Positions 10,490 to 23,213 of a stretch of 64,000 nt of DNA are shown here, one piece after another. The position numbers were made by a program, and so were the translations under genes. The notes beneath the pieces were generated by a model that saw only the letters and a list, made by a program, of their open reading frames with translations, did no database searches and was not told the origin of the DNA. Numbering within the stretch: position 1 is the stretch's first letter; each line of letters starts with the position of its first letter. Source of the DNA: Henricia sp. BOLD:AAB3569. Its lineage: Eukaryota; Echinodermata; Asteroidea; Spinulosida; Echinasteridae. The stretch covers positions 434,001 to 498,000 of the forward strand of contig JBBELK010000326.1 of assembly GCA_037783545.1 (NCBI GenBank), in the 5' to 3' direction.

Positions 10490-13400
10490 CTATATTCCGC
10501 ACTTGTCCTGAAAAATTGACAGACTTTCGCCGTGAAATGGCCGAGAAATTTTAGAGTTTAGGAAAAACTGAGCTCGGGCTTCCTGCCTGCTCTGCAGACC
10601 GTGGCTGTCCGTGTACTCCTGATCACTCGTGCGCATGCTCAGTCTTGTTTGGGACGGGAATTTGGTCAAAGTGTGGTCCAAACGTCGGCAAATTTGGAAG
10701 TCAAGGAATTTTCCGACGAACTTCAAATTGTGCATGCTCCAAACAGTCTATATTCCGCACTTGTCCTGAAAAATTGACAGACTTTCGCCGGGAAATGGCC
10801 GAGAAATTTCATAGTTTAGGGAAAACTGGGCTCGGGCTTCCTGCCTGCTCTGCAGACCGTGGCTGTCCGTGTACTCCTGATCACTCGTGCGCATGCTCAG
10901 TTTTGTTTGGGACGGGAATTTGGTCAAAGTGTGGTCCAAACGTCGGCAAATTTGGAAGTCAAGGAATTTTCCGACGAACTTCAAATTTTGCATGCTCCAA
11001 ACAGTCTATATTCCGCACTTGTCCTGAAAAATTGACAGACTGTCGCCGGGAAATGGCCGAGAAATTTCAAGTTTAGGGAAACCTGGGCTCGGGCTTATTC
11101 CTGCCTGCTCTGCAGACCGTGGCTGTCCGTGTACTCCTGATCACTCGTGCGCATGCTCAGTCTTGTTTGGGACGGGAATTTGGTCAAAGTGTGGTCCAAA
11201 CGTCGGCAAATTTGGAAGTCAAGGAATTTTCCGACGAACTTCAAATTTGCATGCTCCAAACAGTCTATATTCCGCACTTGTCCTGAAAAATTGACAGACA
11301 TTCGCCGGGAAATGGCCGAGAAATTTCAGAGCTTAGGGAAAACTGGGCTCGGGCTTCCTGCCTGCTCTGCAGACCGTGGCTGTCCGTGTACTCCTGATCA
11401 CTCGTGCGCATGCTCAGTGTTGTTTGGGACGGGAATTTAGTCAAAGTGTGGTCCAAACGTCGGCAAATTTGGTAGTCAAGACATTTTCCGACGAACTTCA
11501 AATTTTGCATGCTCCAAACAGTCTATATTCCGCACTTGTCCTGAAAAATTGACAGACTTTCGCCGGGAAATGGCCGAGAAATTTCATAGTTTAGGGAAAA
11601 CTGGGCTCGGGCTTCCTGCCTGCTCTGCAGACCGTGGCTGTCCGTGTACTCCTGATCACTCGTGCGCATGCTCAGTCTTGTTTGGGACGGGAATTTGGTC
11701 AAAGTGTGGTCCAAACGTCGGCAAATTTGGAAGTCAAGGAATTTTCCGACGAACTTCAAATTTTGCATGCTCCAAACAGTCTATATTCCGCACTTGTCCT
11801 GAAAAATTGACAGACTTTCGCTGGGAATTGGCCGAGAAATTTCAGAGTTTAGGGAAAACTGGGCTCGGGCTTCCTGCCTGCTCTGCAGACCGTGGCTGTC
11901 CGTGTACTCCTGATCACTCGTGCGCATGCTCAGTCTTGTTTGGGACGGGAATTTGGTCAAAGTGTGGTCCAAACGTCGGCAAATTTGGAAGTCAAGGAAT
12001 TTTCCGACGAACTTCAAATTGTGCATGCTCCAAACAGTCTATATTCCGCACTTGTCCTGAAAAATTGACAGACTTTCGCCGGGAAATGGCCGAGAAATTT
12101 CAGAGTTTAGGGAAAACTGGGCTCGGGCTTCCTGCCTGCTCTGCAGACTGTGGCAGTCCGTGTACTCCTGATCACTCGTGTGCATGCTCAGTCTTGTTTG
12201 GGACGGGAATTTGGTCAAAGTGTGGTCCAAACGTCGGCAAATTTGGAAGTCAAGGAATTTTCCGACGAACTTCAAATTTTGCATGCTCCAAACAGTCTAT
12301 ATTCCGCACTTGTCCTGAAAATTTGACAGACTTTCGCCGTGAAATGGCCGAGAAATTTCAGAGTTTAGGAAAAACTGGGCTCGGGCTTCCTGCCTGCTCT
12401 GCAGACCGTGGCTGTCCGTGTACTCCTGATCACTCGTGCGCATGCTCAGTCTTGTTTGGGACGGGAATTTGGTCAAAGTGTGGTCCAAACGTCGGCAAAT
12501 TTGGAAGTCAAGAAATTTTCCGACGAACTTCAAATTTTGCATGCTCCAAACAGTCTATATTCCGCACTTGTCCTGAAAAATTGACAGACTTTCGCCGTGA
12601 AATGGCCGAGAAATTTTAGAGTTTAGGGAAAACTGGGCTCGGGCTTCCTGCCTGCTCTGCAGACCGTGGCTGTCCGTGTACTCCTCATCACTCGTGCGCA
12701 TGCTCAGTCTTGTTTGGGACGGGAATTTGGTCAAAGTGTGGTCCAAACGTCGGCAAATTTGGAAGTCAAGGAATTTTCCGACGAACTTCAAATTTTGCAT
12801 GCTCCAAACAGTCTATATTCCGCACTTGTCCTGAAAAATTGACAGACTTTCGCCGTGAAATGGCCGAGAAATTTTAGAGTTTAGGAAAAACTGAGCTCGG
12901 GCTTCCTGCCTGCTCTGCAGACCGTGGCTGTCCGTGTACTCCTGATCACTCGTGCGCATGCTCAGTCTTGTTTGGGACGGGAATTTGGTCAAAGTGTGGT
13001 CCAAACGTCGGCAAATTTGGAAGTCAAGGAATTTTCCGACGAACTTCAAATTGTGCATGCTCCAAACAGTCTATATTCCGCACTTGTCCTGAAAAATTGA
13101 CAGACTTTCGCCGGGAAATGGCCGAGAAATTTCATAGTTTAGGGAAAACTGGGCTCGGGCTTCCTGCCTGCTCTGCAGACCGTGGCTGTCCGTGTACTCC
13201 TGATCACTCGTGCGCATGCTCAGTTTTGTTTGGGACGGGAATTTGGTCAAAGTGTGGTCCAAACGTCGGCAAATTTGGAAGTCAAGGAATTTTCCGACGA
13301 ACTTCAAATTTTGCATGCTCCAAACAGTCTATATTCCGCACTTGTCCTGAAAAATTGACAGACTGTCGCCGGGAAATGGCCGAGAAATTTCAAGTTTAGG

Positions 13401-14943
13401 GAAACCTGGGCTCGGGCTTATTCCTGCCTGCTCTGCAGACCGTGGCTGTCCGTGTACTCCTGATCACTCGTGCGCATGCTCAGTCTTGTTTGGGACGGGA
13501 ATTTGGTCAAAGTGTGGTCCAAACGTCGGCAAATTTGGAAGTCAAGGAATTTTCCGACGAACTTCAAATTTGCATGCTCCAAACAGTCTATATTCCGCAC
13601 TTGTCCTGAAAAATTGACAGACATTCGCCGGGAAATGGCCGAGAAATTTCAGAGCTTAGGGAAAACTGGGCTCGGGCTTCCTGCCTGCTCTGCAGACCGT
13701 GGCTGTCCGTGTACTCCTGATCACTCGTGCGCATGCTCAGTGTTGTTTGGGACGGGAATTTAGTCAAAGTGTGGTCCAAACGTCGGCAAATTTGGTAGTC
13801 AAGACATTTTCCGACGAACTTCAAATTTTGCATGCTCCAAACAGTCTATATTCCGCACTTGTCCTGAAAAATTGACAGACTTTCGCCGGGAAATGGCCGA
13901 GAAATTTCATAGTTTAGGGAAAACTGGGCTCGGGCTTCCTGCCTGCTCTGCAGACCGTGGCTGTCCGTGTACTCCTGATCACTCGTGCGCATGCTCAGTC
14001 TTGTTTGGGACGGGAATTTGGTCAAAGTGTGGTCCAAACGTCGGCAAATTTGGAAGTCAAGGAATTTTCCGACGAACTTCAAATTTTGCATGCTCCAAAC
14101 AGTCTATATTCCGCACTTGTCCTGAAAAATTGACAGACTTTCGCTGGGAATTGGCCGAGAAATTTCAGAGTTTAGGGAAAACTGGGCTCGGGCTTCCTGC
14201 CTGCTCTGCAGACCGTGGCTGTCCGTGTACTCCTGATCACTCGTGCGCATGCTCAGTCTTGTTTGGGACGGGAATTTGGTCAAAGTGTGGTCCAAACGTC
14301 GGCAAATTTGGAAGTCAAGGAATTTTCCGACGAACTTCAAATTGTGCATGCTCCAAACAGTCTATATTCCGCACTTGTCCTGAAAAATTGACAGACTTTC
14401 GCCGGGAAATGGCCGAGAAATTTCAGAGTTTAGGGAAAACTGGGCTCGGGCTTCCTGCCTGCTCTGCAGACTGTGGCAGTCCGTGTACTCCTGATCACTC
14501 GTGTGCATGCTCAGTCTTGTTTGGGACGGGAATTTGGTCAAAGTGTGGTCCAAACGTCGGCAAATTTGGAAGTCAAGGAATTTTCCGACGAACTTCAAAT
14601 TTTGCATGCTCCAAACAGTCTATATTCCGCACTTGTCCTGAAAATTTGACAGACTTTCGCCGTGAAATGGCCGAGAAATTTCAGAGTTTAGGAAAAACTG
14701 GGCTCGGGCTTCCTGCCTGCTCTGCAGACCGTGGCTGTCCGTGTACTCCTGATCACTCGTGCGCATGCTCAGTCTTGTTTGGGACGGGAATTTGGTCAAA
14801 GTGTGGTCCAAACGTCGGCAAATTTGGAAGTCAAGAAATTTTCCGACGAACTTCAAATTTTGCATGCTCCAAACAGTCTATATTCCGCACTTGTCCTGAA
14901 AAATTGACAGACTTTCGCCGTGAAATGGCCGAGAAATTTTAGA
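10490..14943 (+). repeat. 9-monomer HOR, 2,323 bp, second copy incomplete
   Basis: Unit 10490-12812 is followed by a second copy that runs from 12813 to about 14943. Frames at 10645-11076, 11147-11440 and 11549-12619 recur exactly 2,323 bp later (12968-13399, 13470-13763, 13872-14942) with identical translations. Shared private marks are TCAGTTTTGTTTGGG, CGCTGGGAATTGGCC, AGACTGTGGCAGTCC and CGTGTGCATGC. After about 14943 the second copy switches to a 222-bp monomer and runs on as the 12-monomer unit. Confidence 0.9.
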
Positions 14944-15099
14944 GTTTAGGGAAAACTGGGCTCGGGCTTCCTGCCTGCTCTGCAGACCGTGGCTGTCCGT
15001 GTACTCTTGCGCACGCTCAGTCTTGTTTGTCCAAACGTCGGCAAATTTGGAAGTCAAGGAATTTTCCGACGAACTTCAAATTTGCATGCTCCAAACAGT
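14878..15099 (+). repeat. 222-bp monomer, 25-bp and 10-bp deletions plus 1-bp loss
   Basis: In addition to the 25-bp junction (15028/15029), CTGATCACTC is missing near 15006, so GTACTC runs straight into TTGCGC. The 10-bp loss removes one of two ACTC direct repeats with the bases between them, and with it the TGATCA site. AAATTTGC accounts for the last base. Confidence 0.92.
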
Positions 15100-17938
15100 C
15101 TATATTCCGCACTTGTCCTGAAAAATTGACAGACTTTCGCCGGGAAATGGCCGAGAAATTTCAGAGCTTAGGGAAAACTGGGCTCGGGCTTCCTGCCTGC
15201 TCTGCAGACCGTGGCTGTCCGTGTACTCCTGATCACTCGTGCGCATGCTCAGTGTTGTTTGGGACGGGAATTTAGTCAAAGTGTGGTCCAAACGTGGGCA
15301 AATTTGGTAGTCAAGACATTTTCCGACGAACTTCAAATTTTGCATGCTCCAAACAGTCTATATTCCGCACTTGTCCTGAAAAATTGACAGACTTTCGCCG
15401 GGAAATGGCCGAGAAATTACATAGCTTAGGGAAAACTGGGCTCGGGCTTCCTGCCTGCTCTGCAGACCGTGGCTGTCCGTGTACTCCTGATCACTCGTGC
15501 GCATGCTCAGTCTTGTTTGGGACGGGAATTTGGTCAAAGTGTGGTCCAAACGTCGGCAAATTTGGAAGTCAAGGAATTTTCCGACGAACTTCAAATTTTG
15601 CATGCTCCAAACAGTCTATATTCCGCACTTGTCCTGAAAAATTGACAGACTTTCGCCGGGAATTGGCCGAGAAATTTCAGAGTTTAGGGAAAACTGGGCT
15701 CGGGCTTCCTGCCTGCTCTGCAGACCGTGGCTGTCCGTGTACTCCTGATCACTCGTGCGCATGCTCAGTCTTGTTTGGGACGGGAATTTGGTCAAAGTGT
15801 GGTCCAAACGTCGGCAAATTTGAAAGTCAAGGAATTTTCCGACGAACTTCAAATTGTGCATGCTCCAAACAGTCTATATTCCGCACTTGTCCTGAAAAAT
15901 TGACAGACTTTCGCCGGGAAATGGCCGAGAAATTTCAGAGTTTAGGGAAAACTGGGCTCGGGCTTCCTGCCTGCTCTGCAGACCGTGGCAGTCCGTGTAC
16001 TCCTGATCACTCGTGCGCATGCTCAGTCTTGTTTGGGACGGGAATTTGGTCAAAGTGTGGTCCAAACGTCGGCAAATTTGGAAGTCAAGGAATTTTCCGA
16101 CGAACTTCAAATTGTGCATGCTCCAAACAGTCTATATTCCGCACTTGTCCTGAAAAATTGACAGACTTTCGCCGGGAAATGGCCGAGAAATTTCATAGTT
16201 TAGGGAAAACTGGGCTCGGGCTTCCTGCCTGCTCTGCAGACCGTGGCTGTCCGTGTACTCCTGATCACTCGTGCGCATGCTCAGTTTTGTTTGGGACGGG
16301 AATTTGGTCAAAGTGTGGTCCAAACGTCGGCAAATTTGGAAGTCAAGGAATTTTCCGACGAACTTCAAATTTTGCATGCTCCAAACAGTCTATATTCCGC
16401 ACTTGTCCTGAAAAATTGACAGACTGTCGCCGGGAAATGGCCGAGAAATTTCAAGTTTAGGGAAACCTGGGCTCGGGCTTATTCCTGCCTGCTCTGCAGA
16501 CCGTGGCTGTCCGTGTACTCCTGATCACTCGTGCGCATGCTCAGTCTTGTTTGGGACGGGAATTTTGTCAAAGTGTGGTCCAAACGTCGGCAAATTTGGA
16601 AGTCAAGGAATTTTCCGACGAACTTCAAATTTGCATGCTCCAAACAGTCTATATTCCGCACTTGTCCTGAAAAATTGACAGACATTCGCCGGGAAATGGC
16701 CGAGAAATTTCAGAGCTTAGGGAAAACTGGGCTCGGGCTTCCTGCCTGCTCTGCAGACCGTGGCTGTCCGTGTACTCCTGATCACTCGTGCGCATGCTCA
16801 GTGTTGTTTGGGACGGGAATTTAGTCAAAGTGTGGTCCAAACGTCGGCAAATTTGGTAGTCAAGACATTTTCCGACGAACTTCAAATTTTGCATGCTCCA
16901 AACAGTCTATATTCCGCACTTGTCCTGAAAAATTGACAGACTTTCGCCGGGAAATGGCCGAGAAATTTCATAGTTTAGGGAAAACTGGGCTCGGGCTTCC
17001 TGCCTGCTCTGCAGACCGTGGCTGTCCGTGTACTCCTGATCACTCGTGCGCATGCTCAGTCTTGTTTGGGACGGGAATTTGGTCAAAGTGTGGTCCAAAC
17101 GTCGGCAAATTTGGAAGTCAAGGAATTTTCCGACGAACTTCAAATTTTGCATGCTCCAAACAGTCTATATTCCGCACTTGTCCTGAAAAATTGACAGACT
17201 TTCGCTGGGAATTGGCCGAGAAATTTCAGAGTTTAGGGAAAACTGGGCTCGGGCTTCCTGCCTGCTCTGCAGACCGTGGCTGTCCGTGTACTCCTGATCA
17301 CTCGTGCGCATGCTCAGTCTTGTTTGGGACGGGAATTTGGTCAAAGTGTGGTCCAAACGTCGGCAAATTTGGAAGTCAAGGAATTTTCCGACGAACTTCA
17401 AATTGTGCATGCTCCAAACAGTCTATATTCCGCACTTGTCCTGAAAAATTGACAGACTTTCGCCGGGAAATGGCCGAGAAATTTCAGAGTTTAGGGAAAA
17501 CTGGGCTCGGGCTTCCTGCCTGCTCTGCAGACTGTGGCAGTCCGTGTACTCCTGATCACTCGTGTGCATGCTCAGTCTTGTTTGGGACGGGAATTTGGTC
17601 AAAGTGTGGTCCAAACGTCGGCAAATTTGGAAGTCAAGGAATTTTCCGACGAACTTCAAATTTTGCATGCTCCAAACAGTCTATATTCCGCACTTGTCCT
17701 GAAAATTTGACAGACTTTCGCCGTGAAATGGCCGAGAAATTTCAGAGTTTAGGAAAAACTGGGCCCGGGCTTCCTGCCTGCTCTGCAGACCGTGGCTGTC
17801 CGTGTACTCCTGATCACTCGTGCGCATGCTCAGTCTTGTTTGGGACGGGAATTTGGTCAAAGTGTGGTCCAAACGTCGGCAAATTTGGAAGTCAAGAAAT
17901 TTTCCGACGAACTTCAAATTTTGCATGCTCCAAACAGT

Positions 17939-18160
17939 CTATATTCCGCACTTGTCCTGAAAAATTGACAGACTTTCGCCGTGAAATGGCCGAGAAATTT
18001 TAGAGTTTAGGGAAAACTGGGCTCGGGCTTCCTGCCTGCTCTGCAGACCGTGGCTGTCCGTGTACTCTTGCGCACGCTCAGTCTTGTTTGTCCAAACGTC
18101 GGCAAATTTGGAAGTCAAGGAATTTTCCGACGAACTTCAAATTTGCATGCTCCAAACAGT
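17939..18160 (+). repeat. 222-bp monomer, partner of 14878 at 3,061 bp
   Basis: Identical layout to the 14878 monomer: both deletions and the AAATTTGC loss. The next monomer has the AAACGTGGGC substitution, as in the first copy. Confidence 0.92.
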
Positions 18161-19450
18161 CTATATTCCGCACTTGTCCTGAAAAATTGACAGACTTTCG
18201 CCGGGAAATGGCCGAGAAATTTCAGAGCTTAGGGAAAACTGGGCTCGGGCTTCCTGCCTGCTCTGCAGACCGTGGCTGTCCGTGTACTCCTGATCACTCG
18301 TGCGCATGCTCAGTGTTGTTTGGGACGGGAATTTAGTCAAAGTGTGGTCCAAACGTGGGCAAATTTGGTAGTCAAGACATTTTCCGACGAACTTCAAATT
18401 TTGCATGCTCCAAACAGTCTATATTCCGCACTTGTCCTGAAAAATTGACAGACTTTCGCCGGGAAATGGCCGAGAAATTACATAGCTTAGGGAAAACTGG
18501 GCTCGGGCTTCCTGCCTGCTCTGCAGACCGTGGCTGTCCGTGTACTCCTGATCACTCGTGCGCATGCTCAGTCTTGTTTGGGACGGGAATTTGGTCAAAG
18601 TGTGGTCCAAACGTCGGCAAATTTGGAAGTCAAGGAATTTTCCGACGAACTTCAAATTTTGCATGCTCCAAACAGTCTATATTCCGCACTTGTCCTGAAA
18701 AATTGACAGACTTTCGCCGGGAATTGGCCGAGAAATTTCAGAGTTTAGGGAAAACTGGGCTCGGGCTTCCTGCCTGCTCTGCAGACCGTGGCTGTCCGTG
18801 TACTCCTGATCACTCGTGCGCATGCTCAGTCTTGTTTGGGACGGGAATTTGGTCAAAGTGTGGTCCAAACGTCGGCAAATTTGAAAGTCAAGGAATTTTC
18901 CGACGAACTTCAAATTGTGCATGCTCCAAACAGTCTATATTCCGCACTTGTCCTGAAAAATTGACAGACTTTCGCCGGGAAATGGCCGAGAAATTTCAGA
19001 GTTTAGGGAAAACTGGGCTCGGGCTTCCTGCCTGCTCTGCAGACCGTGGCAGTCCGTGTACTCCTGATCACTCGTGCGCATGCTCAGTCTTGTTTGGGAC
19101 GGGAATTTGGTCAAAGTGTGGTCCAAACGTCGGCAAATTTGGAAGTCAAGGAATTTTCCGACGAACTTAAAATTTTGCATGCTCCAAACAGTCTATATTC
19201 CGCACTTGTCCTGAAAATTTGACAGACTTTCGCCGTGAAATGGCCGAGAAATTTCAGAGTTTAGGAAAAACTGGGCTCGGGCTTCCTGCCTGCTCTGCAG
19301 ACCGTGGCTGTCCGTGTACTCCTGATCACTCGTGCGCATGCTCAGTCTTGTTTGGGACGGGAATTTGGTCAAAGTGTGGTCCAAACGTCGGCAAATTTGG
19401 AAGTCAAGGAATTTTCCGACGAACTTCAAATTTTGCATGCTCCAAACAGT

Positions 19451-19673
19451 CTATATTCCGCACTTGTCCTGAAAAATTGACAGACTTTCGCCGTGAAATG
19501 GCCGAGAAATTTTAGAGTTTAGGGAAAACTGGGCTCGGGCTTCCTGCCTGCTCTGCAGACCGTGGCTGTCCGTGTACTCTTGCGCACGCTCAGTCTTGTT
19601 TGTCCAAACGTCGGCAAATTTGGAAGTCAAGGAATTTTCCGACGAACTTCCAATTGTGCATGCTCCAAACAGT
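19451..19673 (+). repeat. 223-bp monomer, 25-bp and 10-bp deletions
   Basis: Ends with CTTCCAATTGTGC instead of the AAATTTGC ending of the 222-bp copies. The 35-bp-short class therefore has two sub-lineages, separated by their 3' ends. Confidence 0.92.
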
Positions 19674-21220
19674 CTATATTCCGCACTTGTCCTGAAAAAT
19701 TGACAGACTTTCGCCGGGAAATGGCCGAGAAATTTCAGAGTTTAGGGAAAACTGGGCTCGGGCTTCCTGCCTGCTCTGCAGACCGTGGCTGTCCGTGTAC
19801 TCCTGATCACTCGTGCGCATGCTCAGTCTTGTTTGGGACGGGAATTTGGTCAAAGTGTGGTCCAAACGTCGGCAAATTTGGAAGTCAAGGAATTTTCCGA
19901 CGAACTTCAAATTTTGCATGCTCCAAACAGTCTATATTTCGCACTTGTCCTGAACAATTGACAGACTTTTGCCGGGAAATGGCCGAGAAATTTCAGAGTT
20001 TAGGGAAAACTGGGCTCGGGCTTCCTGCCTGCTCTGCAGACCGTGGCTGTCCGTGTACTCCTGATCACTCGTGCGCATGCTCAGTCTTGTTTGGGACGGG
20101 AATTTGGTCAAAGTGTGGTCCAAACGTCGGCAAATTTGGAAGTCAAGGAATTTTCCGACGAACTTCAAATTTTGCATGCTCCAAACAGTCTATATTCCGC
20201 ACTTGTCCTGAAAAATTGACAGACTTTCGCCGTGAAATGGCCGAGAAATTATAGAGTTTAGAGAAAACTGGGCTCGGGCTTCCTGCCTGCTCTGCAGACC
20301 GTGGCTGTCCGTGTACTCCTGATCACTCTTGCGCACGCTCAGTCTTGTTTGGGACGGGAATTTGGTCAAAGTGTGGTCCAAACGTCGGCAAATTTGGAAG
20401 TCAAGAAATTTCCGACGAACTTCAAATTTTGCATGCTCCAAACAATCTATATTCCGCACTTGTCCTGAAAAATTGACAGACTTTCGCCGGGAAATGGCCG
20501 AGAAATTTCAGAGTTTAGGAAAAACTGAGCTCGGGCTTCCTGCCTGCTCTGCAGACCGTGGCTGTCCGTGTACTCCTGATCACTCGTGCGCATGCTCAGT
20601 CTTGTTTGGGACGGGAATTTGGTCAAAGTGTGGTCCAAACGTCGGCAAATTTGGAAGTCAAGGAATTTTCCGACGAACTTCAAATTGTGCATGCTCCAAA
20701 CAGTCTATATTCCGCACTTGTCCTGAAAAATTGACAGACTTTCGCCGGGAAATGGCCGAGAAATTTCAGAGTTTAGGGAAAACTGGGCTCGGGCTTCCTG
20801 CCTGCTCTGCAGACCGTGGCAGTCCGTGTACTCCTGATCACTCGTGCGCATGTTCAGTCTTGTTTGGGACGGGAATTTGGTCAAAGTGTGGTCCAAACGT
20901 CGGCAAATTTGGAAGTCAAGGAATTTTCCGACGAACTTCAAATTTTGCATGCTCCAAACAGTCTATATTCCGCACTTGTCCTGAAAATTTGACAGACTTT
21001 CGCCGTGAAATGGCCGAGAAATTTCAGAGTTTAGGAAAAACTGGGCTCGGGCTTCCTGCCTGCTCTGCAGACCGTGGCTGTCCGTGTACTCCTGATCACT
21101 CGTGCGCATGATCAGTCTTGTTTGGGACGGGAATTTGGTCAAAGTGTGGTCCAAACGTCGGCAAATTTGGAAGTCAAGGAATTTTCCGACGAACTTCAAA
21201 TTTTGCATGCTCCAAACAGT

Positions 21221-21442
21221 CTATATTCCGCACTTGTCCTGAAAAATTGACAGACTTTCGCCGTGAAATGGCCGAGAAATTTTAGAGTTTAGGGAAAACT
21301 GGGCTCGGGCTTCCTGCCTGCTCTGCAGACCGTGGCTGTCCGTGTACTCTTGCGCACGCTCAGTCTTGTTTGTCCAAACGTCGGCAAATTTGGAAGTCAA
21401 GGAATTTTCCGACGAACTTCAAATTTGCATGCTCCAAACAGT
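21221..21442 (+). repeat. 222-bp monomer, 25-bp and 10-bp deletions plus 1-bp loss
   Basis: Third member of the AAATTTGC sub-lineage. It closes copy 1 of the 3,282-bp HOR. Confidence 0.92.
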
Positions 21443-22732
21443 CTATATTCCGCACTTGTCCTGAAAAATTGACAGACTTTCGCCGGGAAATGGCCGAGAA
21501 ATTTCAGAGCTTAGGGAAAACTGGGCTCGGGCTTCCTGCCTGCTCTGCAGACCGTGGCTGTCCGTGTACTCCTGATCACTCGTGCGCATGCTCAGTGTTG
21601 TTTGGGACGGGAATTTAGTCAAAGTGTGGTCCAAACGTCGGCAAATTTGGTAGTCAAGACATTTTCCGACGAACTTCAAATTTTGCATGCTCCAAACAGT
21701 CTATATTCCGCACTTGTCCTGAAAAATTGACAGACTTTCGCCGGGAAATGGCCGAGAAATTTCATAGTTTAGGGAAAACTGGGCTCGGGCTTCCTGCCTG
21801 CTCTGCAGACCGTGGCTGTCCGTGTACTCCTGATCACTCGTGCGCATGCTCAGTCTTGTTTGGGACGGGAATTTGGTCAAAGTGTGGTCCAAACGTCGGC
21901 AAATTTGGAAGTCAAGGAATTTTCCGACGAACTTCAAATTTTGCATGCTCCAAACAGTCTATATTCCGCACTTGTCCTGAAAAATTGACAGACTTTCGCC
22001 GGGAATTGGCCGAGAAATTTCAGAGTTTAGGGAAAACTGGGCTCGGGCTTCCTGCCTGCTCTGCAGACCGTGGCTGTCCGTGTACTCCTGATCACTCGTG
22101 CGCATGCTCAGTCTTGTTTGGGACGGGAATTTGGTCAAAGTGTGGTCCAAACGTCGGCAAATTTGGAAGTCAAGGAATTTTCCGACGAACTTCAAATTGT
22201 GCATGCTCCAAACAGTCTATATTCCGCACTTGTCCTGAAAAATTGACAGACTTTCGCCGGGAAATGGCCGAGAAATTTCAGAGTTTAGGGAAAACTGGGC
22301 TCGGGCTTCCTGCCTGCTCTGCAGACCGTGGCAGTCCGTGTACTCCTGATCACTCGTGCGCATGCTCAGTCTTGTTTGGGACGGGAATTTGGTCAAAGTG
22401 TGGTCCAAACGTCGGCAAATTTGGAAGTCAAGGAATTTTCCGACGTACTTCAAATTTTGCATGCTCCAAACAGTCTATATTCCGCACTTGTCCTGAAAAT
22501 TTGACAGACTTTCGCCGTGAAATGGCCGAGAAATTTCAGAGTTTAGGAAAAACTGGGCTCGGGCTTCCTGCCTGCTCTGCAGACCGTGGCTGTCCGTGTA
22601 CTCCTGATCACTCGTGCGCATGCTCAGTCTTGTTTGGGACGGGAATTTGGTCAAAGTGTGGTCCAAACGTCGGCAAATTTGGAAGTCAAGGAATTTTCCG
22701 ACGAACTTCAAATTTTGCATGCTCCAAACAGT

Positions 22733-22955
22733 CTATATTCCGCACTTGTCCTGAAAAATTGACAGACTTTCGCCGTGAAATGGCCGAGAAATTTTAGAGT
22801 TTAGGGAAAACTGGGCTCGGGCTTCCTGCCTGCTCTGCAGACCGTGGCTGTCCGTGTACTCTTGCGCACGCTCAGTCTTGTTTGTCCAAACGTCGGCAAA
22901 TTTGGAAGTCAAGGAATTTTCCGACGAACTTCCAATTGTGCATGCTCCAAACAGT
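22733..22955 (+). repeat. 223-bp monomer, 25-bp and 10-bp deletions
   Basis: Partner of 19451 at 3,282 bp, with the CTTCCAATTGTGC end. The following monomer carries TTTAGCCGGG. Confidence 0.92.
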
Positions 22956-23213
22956 CTATATTCCGCACTTGTCCTGAAAAATTGACAGACTTTAGCCGGG
23001 AAATGGCCGAGAAATTTCAGAGTTTAGGGAAAACTGGGCTCGGGCTTCCTGCCTGCTCTGCAGACCGTGGCTGTCCGTGTACTCCTGATCACTCGTGCGC
23101 ATGCTCAGTCTTGTTTGGGACGGGAATTTGGTCAAAGTGTGGTCCAAACGTCGGCAAATTTGGAAGTCAAGGAATTTTCCGACGAACTTCAAATTTTGCA
23201 TGCTCCAAACAGT

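Larger units (their letters stand above)
13071..19192 (+). repeat. 12-monomer HOR, 3,061 bp, two near-identical copies
   Basis: Copies are 13071-16131 and 16132-19192. The order of monomer lengths is the same in both (259-bp second monomer, 222-bp eighth). Differences I could find by eye include GGTC to TGTC at 16566 (13505 in copy 1), CTCGGG to CCCGGG at 17765 (14704 in copy 1), and the last 30 bases of the unit, where 19168 onward resembles the next HOR. Few other changes were noticed, so identity is very high and the duplication is recent or recently converted. The first seven monomers also match the 2,323-bp unit to the left. Confidence 0.93.
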
